Shown here: one piece after another, positions 24,097 to 27,600 of the stretch
Position numbering within the stretch: the stretch's first letter is position 1
Layout: each line of letters starts with the position of its first letter
NCBI GenBank assembly: GCA_035480615.1
Contig: DATIHO010000002.1
Location: 1 to 27,600 of the forward strand
Reading direction: 5' to 3'
Length of the DNA stretch: 27,600 nucleotides
From: CAIPFQ01 sp035480615
Lineage (GTDB): Bacteria; Chlamydiota; Chlamydiia; Chlamydiales; SM23-39
Program-made: the position numbers and the translations under genes
The notes under the pieces: model-generated
What the model was told of the DNA's origin: nothing
The model's database searches: none
What the model saw: the letters and a program-made list of their open reading frames with translations, nothing else

Positions 24097-25911
24097 ATGC
24101 AAGACCCAAAAGAAATCAGAAATATCGCCATTATTGCCCATATCGACCATGGAAAAACTACTTTGCTGGACAGTTTGCTCAAGCAAGCCAATATTTTCCG
24201 CGAGCATGAAAAAGTGCCCGAGCGAGTTATGGATAGCTTTGACCAGGAAAGGGAAAGAGGAATTACTATCTTTGCCAAACATACCTGCGTTTATTATAAA
24301 AATTTCAAAATCAATATTATCGATACGCCCGGCCACGCCGATTTTTCGGGAGAGGTAGAGCGGGTACTCGGCATGGTCAATTCCGTTCTCCTGCTTGTCG
24401 ACGCGCAAGAAGGGCCGATGCCTCAAACGCGCTTCGTCCTTTCGCAAGCGCTCAAAATGGGCCTTCATCCCATTGTCGTTCTCAACAAAATCGACCGCCC
24501 TCATGCAGCTCCGGACAGGGCGTTGAATCTCACTTTCGATCTTTTTATGGAGCTGGGAGCCAATGACGAACAGCTCGATTTTCCGTACATTTATGCTTCC
24601 GGATTCAATGGCTATGCGATCTCCTCGCTCGATGAAAAACCCAAAGACCTTTCCCCTTTATTTGATTTGATCATCTCCGCCGCTCCGCCTCCTCCCGGCA
24701 ATTTGGAGCTTCCTTTCCTCATGCAGGCTGCGACTTTGAGCTATGATGAATATGTAGGCCGGCAAGCCTGTGGGCGTATTCTCGAGGGAAAAATTGCAAG
24801 AGGGGGTTCCGTAATCCGCGTGGACCGAAACGGCAATCATGCTCAGCATAAAATCGTTAAAATTGAGGGGCATCTTGGCCTCAAAAAAGTAGACATCGAA
24901 GAGGCGGGAGCCGGCGATATCATCACCCTTTCCGGCATTCCTGAAATAGATATCGGAGATACGATCTGTTCTCCTGACCAGATCGTCCAATTGCCGCCCA
25001 TTACTCTTGCCGAACCAACGGTATCCGTTGAATTCACGGTCAATGCAAGCCCCTTCGCAGGGCGTGACGGAAAACATGTGACAATGAATAAGCTGCGCGA
25101 TCGGTTGATGCGGGAAAAAAAGGCAAACATCTCATTAAAAATTGAAGAAATCCCTGGACGCGATGATGCGATTCGCGTATGCGGCCGCGGTGAACTCCAT
25201 CTGGCCGTCCTCATTGAAACAATGCGTCGAGAAGGCTACGAGCTCGCCCTGTCAAAACCGCAAGTCATCACAAAAGAGGTCGATGGCGTTGTCCTGGAAC
25301 CCATGGAGAGAGTCCATGTCGAAGTGCCTGAAAATTTTTCGGGCACTGTGATCGAAGATCTTTCGAAAAAAAAGGGAGAAATGCGCGAGCTGACCACTTC
25401 CGAGCATGGCCTTACGACCATGCAATTTCTAGTCCCTACGCGCGGACTTATGGGGTACCGCAATGACTTTCTTACCCGGACGTCGGGCCTTGGGGTTCTT
25501 ACTTCGATTTTTGAAACATTCGCTCCCTGGAAAGGGGACATGGCAGGCCGCAGCCGCGGAGTCATGATCTCCAATAGTTCAGGGAAAGCCAATGGGTACG
25601 CCATATTCAATCTTCAAGATCGAGGGGCTCTTTTTGTCAAACCGGGAGACGATGTTTACGAAGGGATGGTTGTTGGGGAACATACGCGCGATAATGATCT
25701 TGTGGTCAATGCCACAAAAGCAAAACAGCTCACAAACGTGCGCGCTGCGGGCAGCGATGAAAATATCCTTCTCACTCCCCCTCGAAAATTTACCCTTGAG
25801 CAAGCGATTGATTACATTGCAGAGGATGAACTTGTGGAAGTGACCCCAAATTTCATCCGTTTGCGAAAACGGTATCTCACAGAAAACGAAAGGAAGCGGC
25901 ATTCCCGCTAA
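24097..25911 (+). CDS. typA: Ribosome-associated GTPase BipA/TypA
   Basis: 604-aa translational GTPase related to EF-G/LepA, binding the 70S ribosome and helping large-subunit assembly and stress adaptation. G motifs: AHIDHGKTT (G1), RERGITI (G2), DTPGHADFSGEV (G3), NKIDRP (G4). Domain II about 205-300, EF-G-like domain III about 305-385 (GRGELHLAVLIETMRREGYE), domain V about 395-480 and the BipA-specific C-terminal domain with NSSGKANGYAIFNLQDRG and the tail LRKRYLTENERKR. Full length. No strong ribosome-binding site precedes ATG 24097. Divergent from mgtE. Confidence 0.96.
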   Translation: MQDPKEIRNIAIIAHIDHGKTTLLDSLLKQANIFREHEKVPERVMDSFDQERERGITIFAKHTCVYYKNFKINIIDTPGHADFSGEVERVLGMVNSVLLLVDAQEGPMPQTRFVLSQALKMGLHPIVVLNKIDRPHAAPDRALNLTFDLFMELGANDEQLDFPYIYASGFNGYAISSLDEKPKDLSPLFDLIISAAPPPPGNLELPFLMQAATLSYDEYVGRQACGRILEGKIARGGSVIRVDRNGNHAQHKIVKIEGHLGLKKVDIEEAGAGDIITLSGIPEIDIGDTICSPDQIVQLPPITLAEPTVSVEFTVNASPFAGRDGKHVTMNKLRDRLMREKKANISLKIEEIPGRDDAIRVCGRGELHLAVLIETMRREGYELALSKPQVITKEVDGVVLEPMERVHVEVPENFSGTVIEDLSKKKGEMRELTTSEHGLTTMQFLVPTRGLMGYRNDFLTRTSGLGVLTSIFETFAPWKGDMAGRSRGVMISNSSGKANGYAIFNLQDRGALFVKPGDDVYEGMVVGEHTRDNDLVVNATKAKQLTNVRAAGSDENILLTPPRKFTLEQAIDYIAEDELVEVTPNFIRLRKRYLTENERKRHSR

Positions 25912-25933
25912 AAGGGTGTTGTTAAATTCGACA

Positions 25934-26450
25934 ATGGAAAACTCAAGTAATAAGCACCCTGTATCCACCAACTTATCTTTTGAATCACTTAAAAAACTCA
26001 ACCCATACGGAATAGAGTATTGGAGTGCTCGTGATCTTCAAAGTTGTCTTGGATATTCAGAGTGGAGAAAATTTGAAACCACGATTAAAAAGGCTATTGA
26101 TTCTTGCAAACAATCTGGAAATGACCCTGCAAACCATTTTGTCGGCGCCGACAAAATGGTCCAAAACTGAACTTGCTGCCAACCAATTCCGGATGACCCA
26201 TACACGTGAGAAACTCAAGTTGGAAAAAATCAAGAATCAAAGAGATGCCATGGAGACGCATGAAATGGTTGGAAGGGAGGTTCGAGCAGCTATCGCTAAA
26301 ATTGGTGTTGCAATGCCTGAAAATATCCCACCAGCCGAACCTATTAAAAATGTTGAAAAACGTTTAAAAAAGGCTAAGCCAAAGCTGCTCCTAGAGAGAC
26401 AAGATTCTGGCCTCTTACCACATAACTCTTCCAATGACTTGAAGCCATGA
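25934..26450 (+). pseudogene. Decayed second dinD with internal deletion and frameshift
   Basis: Frame 1 (25934-26170) encodes the DinD N terminus: KKLNPYGIEYWSARDLQSCL, GYSEWRKFETTIKKAIDSC and NHFVGADKMV, then a stop. Another frame (from about 26160 to 26450) resumes at TELAANQFRMTHTREKLK, continuing VGREVRAAIAKIG and MPENIP, the DinD C terminus. Compared with the intact gene at 5713-6798 and with E. coli DinD, roughly 120 central codons are gone, including LSRYACYL and the FQNxGYxGLY block. The junction coincides with a 28-bp perfect palindrome. It starts 22 bp after typA, as the intact copy starts 16 bp after tamB. Confidence 0.8.
26133..26160. repeat. 28-bp perfect palindrome at the dinD deletion junction
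   Basis: ACCATTTTGTCGGC is followed at once by its exact reverse complement GCCGACAAAATGGT. There is no loop. It lies exactly where the N-terminal and C-terminal dinD frames meet. Confidence 0.9.
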
Positions 26451-26508
26451 CCACGGCAACAACCGCTATTTTCCATAACCATCTAAGAAACAAGATGCTT
26501 GGATAAAT

Positions 26509-27378
26509 CTAACTCTTTACTGCCTTAACAACCAACAGTGGGTATTCCAAATCAAAAGAACCATCGAGATTAAAAATAACGCTACTTCGATAATTTTCTA
26601 AACAATCGAGAAAAAAGAATCTCCTTTCACGTTCTGGCAACTGTTGCATATGAGTAACCGAATTAAACCAAGCGATCGTCCAATTGATAAAATCATCCCA
26701 GTGATCAAAATGGGCTTTTCTGGATACCTGTTTCACAGAAATTGGTTTTAACCCAGCCTCGCATAACCGAGAATGCATGTCTTCTTCATTTCCACCATAC
26801 CAAGGATCTTGTAAGGGATTGTTAAAATAAGAAGCCCATTTTTCACTCAAGGCAGTCGCTATAAGAAATGGATAAAGAAAATGGTCCTTGTGAGCCAAAA
26901 GTGCGACAAAACTACCATTTGGTTTTAACGACTGCGATATATTGTTAAGTGCTTTGTTTAAATCTTGGACCCATTGAAGGACATTGAAAGCCACGACATG
27001 ATTGAAAGATCCAGCCTCACCATTCCAAGCTTGAATGTCTTGTTGACAAAAAGAAAGATTAGCGATAGATCTTTTCCTTTGTTTCGCAAAAGCTACCATA
27101 CTCTCAGATAAATCTAGTCCCTGCACATGACCTAATGGAACCAAAGTGGCAATGAAAGCGGAAATATCTCCCGATCCGCAACCGACATCTAATATATGAT
27201 CCGTTGGCAAAATATCCAGATTTTCTAAAATTTGTAGAGCGCTTTCATGCTGAGGAGCAGAATTTAGAGCATAATTTGCTCCATCCCAGAAATCTTGAGC
27301 AGCAAAAAGTACCTTTCCAAACATTAAAAAGGCCAAGCACAATCGGGTTGCATCGAATTTCAGTTTATCTACGTTCAC
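26509..27378 (-). CDS. Class I SAM-dependent methyltransferase with signal-like N terminus
   Basis: 289 aa. Rossmann-fold methyltransferase: motif I HILDVGCGSGD at 61-71, acidic Asp89 in GLDLSESM, motif II FCQQDIQAW at 110-118 and the NVLQWVQDLNKALNNI region, then SLKPNGSFVALL. The pattern YALNSAPQ...ALQIL just before motif I is typical of the trans-aconitate/juvenile-hormone-acid methyltransferase-like group; the substrate is unknown. GTG start at 27378 with AGGAGA six bases upstream. Residues 11-27 (TRLCLAFLMFGKVLFAA) form a hydrophobic stretch after a basic N terminus, resembling a signal peptide or anchor, which is unusual for this enzyme class. Convergent with the dinD pseudogene. Confidence 0.8.
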   Translation of the reverse strand: MNVDKLKFDATRLCLAFLMFGKVLFAAQDFWDGANYALNSAPQHESALQILENLDILPTDHILDVGCGSGDISAFIATLVPLGHVQGLDLSESMVAFAKQRKRSIANLSFCQQDIQAWNGEAGSFNHVVAFNVLQWVQDLNKALNNISQSLKPNGSFVALLAHKDHFLYPFLIATALSEKWASYFNNPLQDPWYGGNEEDMHSRLCEAGLKPISVKQVSRKAHFDHWDDFINWTIAWFNSVTHMQQLPERERRFFFLDCLENYRSSVIFNLDGSFDLEYPLLVVKAVKS

Positions 27379-27463
27379 TTATAATCTCCTAAACAACGAA
27401 ACCACAACAAAGGGCCACTCAACGAGACTGCTGACGGCGACATTACCATATTACGATAAAAAC

Positions 27464-27484
27464 CTGAATAATGGGTTTATTCAG
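27464..27484. repeat. Inverted repeat upstream of the methyltransferase gene
   Basis: CTGAATAA-TGGGT-TTATTCAG, a perfect 8-bp stem with a five-base loop. It has no T tract on either side, so a terminator role is uncertain. Confidence 0.5.
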
Positions 27485-27489
27485 CAGGA

Positions 27490-27596
27490 GATTCAAATGC
27501 CTTCCGAGCAGATTTTTCCGTTTGGAGCCGAAGGCAAGGGCGGAACGCCCCCCTTGCCGAGGCGAAAACGGGAAAAGATGGCGGAAGGCATTGAAT
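27490..27596. repeat. Imperfect palindromic element at window end
   Basis: ATTCAAATGCCTTCCG near 27490-27505 pairs with CGGAAGGCATTGAAT near the right edge. Inside, TTTTTCCGTTT pairs with AAACGGGAAAA and GGCAAGGGCGG with CCCCCCTTGCC, giving a long imperfect hairpin of about 105 bp. GC-rich and gene-free, similar in design to the element at 267-432 but not clearly the same family. Confidence 0.55.
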
Positions 27597-27600
27597 ATCC

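Noticed and set aside
24055..24504. Minus-strand frame over the start of typA
   Set aside because: Shadow of the BipA G domain; no independent support.

Overview
The window looks like a chromosome segment of an environmental (amoeba- or animal-associated) member of the Chlamydiae, nearest in gene content and order to the Waddlia/Parachlamydia group. The main clue is the minus-strand block DUF721 gene-gyrB-gyrA-tmk-holB followed upstream by mgtE. It matches a well-known neighbourhood in Chlamydia, as does the xseB-dxs pair. The genus is an inference; no rRNA or tRNA is present to confirm it.

Layout. Positions 1-549 hold the end of an ORF made of 27-bp tandem repeats, then an inverted-repeat element and a dispersed 16-20 bp motif. 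Positions 550-5696 carry tamA-tamB, an outer-membrane assembly pair. Positions 5713-7797 are accessory: a DinD-family gene carrying an antitoxin remnant at its N terminus, and an unrecognised protein built of three copies of a helical module. A small 70-residue minus-strand gene follows at 8038-8250. Positions 8419-11379 are a tightly coupled plus-strand set, xseB-dxs-nadK.

Positions 11376-14184 are the most unusual region. Three tandem minus-strand paralogues each have a Ser/Asn-rich N terminus, a monopartite nuclear-localisation-like basic cluster and three or four CxxC...CxxC fingers resembling eukaryotic GATA-type zinc fingers. Each has its own near-identical AT-rich promoter. Copies of the 3' ends of nadK and of the neighbouring barrel gene lie between them as duplication scars. 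I infer a recently expanded family of host-directed, possibly nuclear, effectors.

Positions 14300-15508 encode an autotransporter-type outer-membrane barrel. Positions 15540-22371 are the replication and supercoiling operon (DUF721/DciA-like, GyrB, GyrA, thymidylate kinase, DNA polymerase III delta'). Positions 22473-23939 encode the magnesium channel MgtE. Positions 24097-25911 encode the ribosome-associated GTPase BipA/TypA on the plus strand. A decayed second dinD with a 28-bp perfect palindrome at its deletion junction lies at 25934-26450. A methyltransferase with a signal-like N terminus occupies 26509-27378, and the window ends in another imperfect palindromic element.

Housekeeping functions (envelope biogenesis, isoprenoid precursor synthesis, NADP synthesis, replication, Mg2+ uptake, translation) are thus interleaved with accessory islands sitting directly at their 3' ends.
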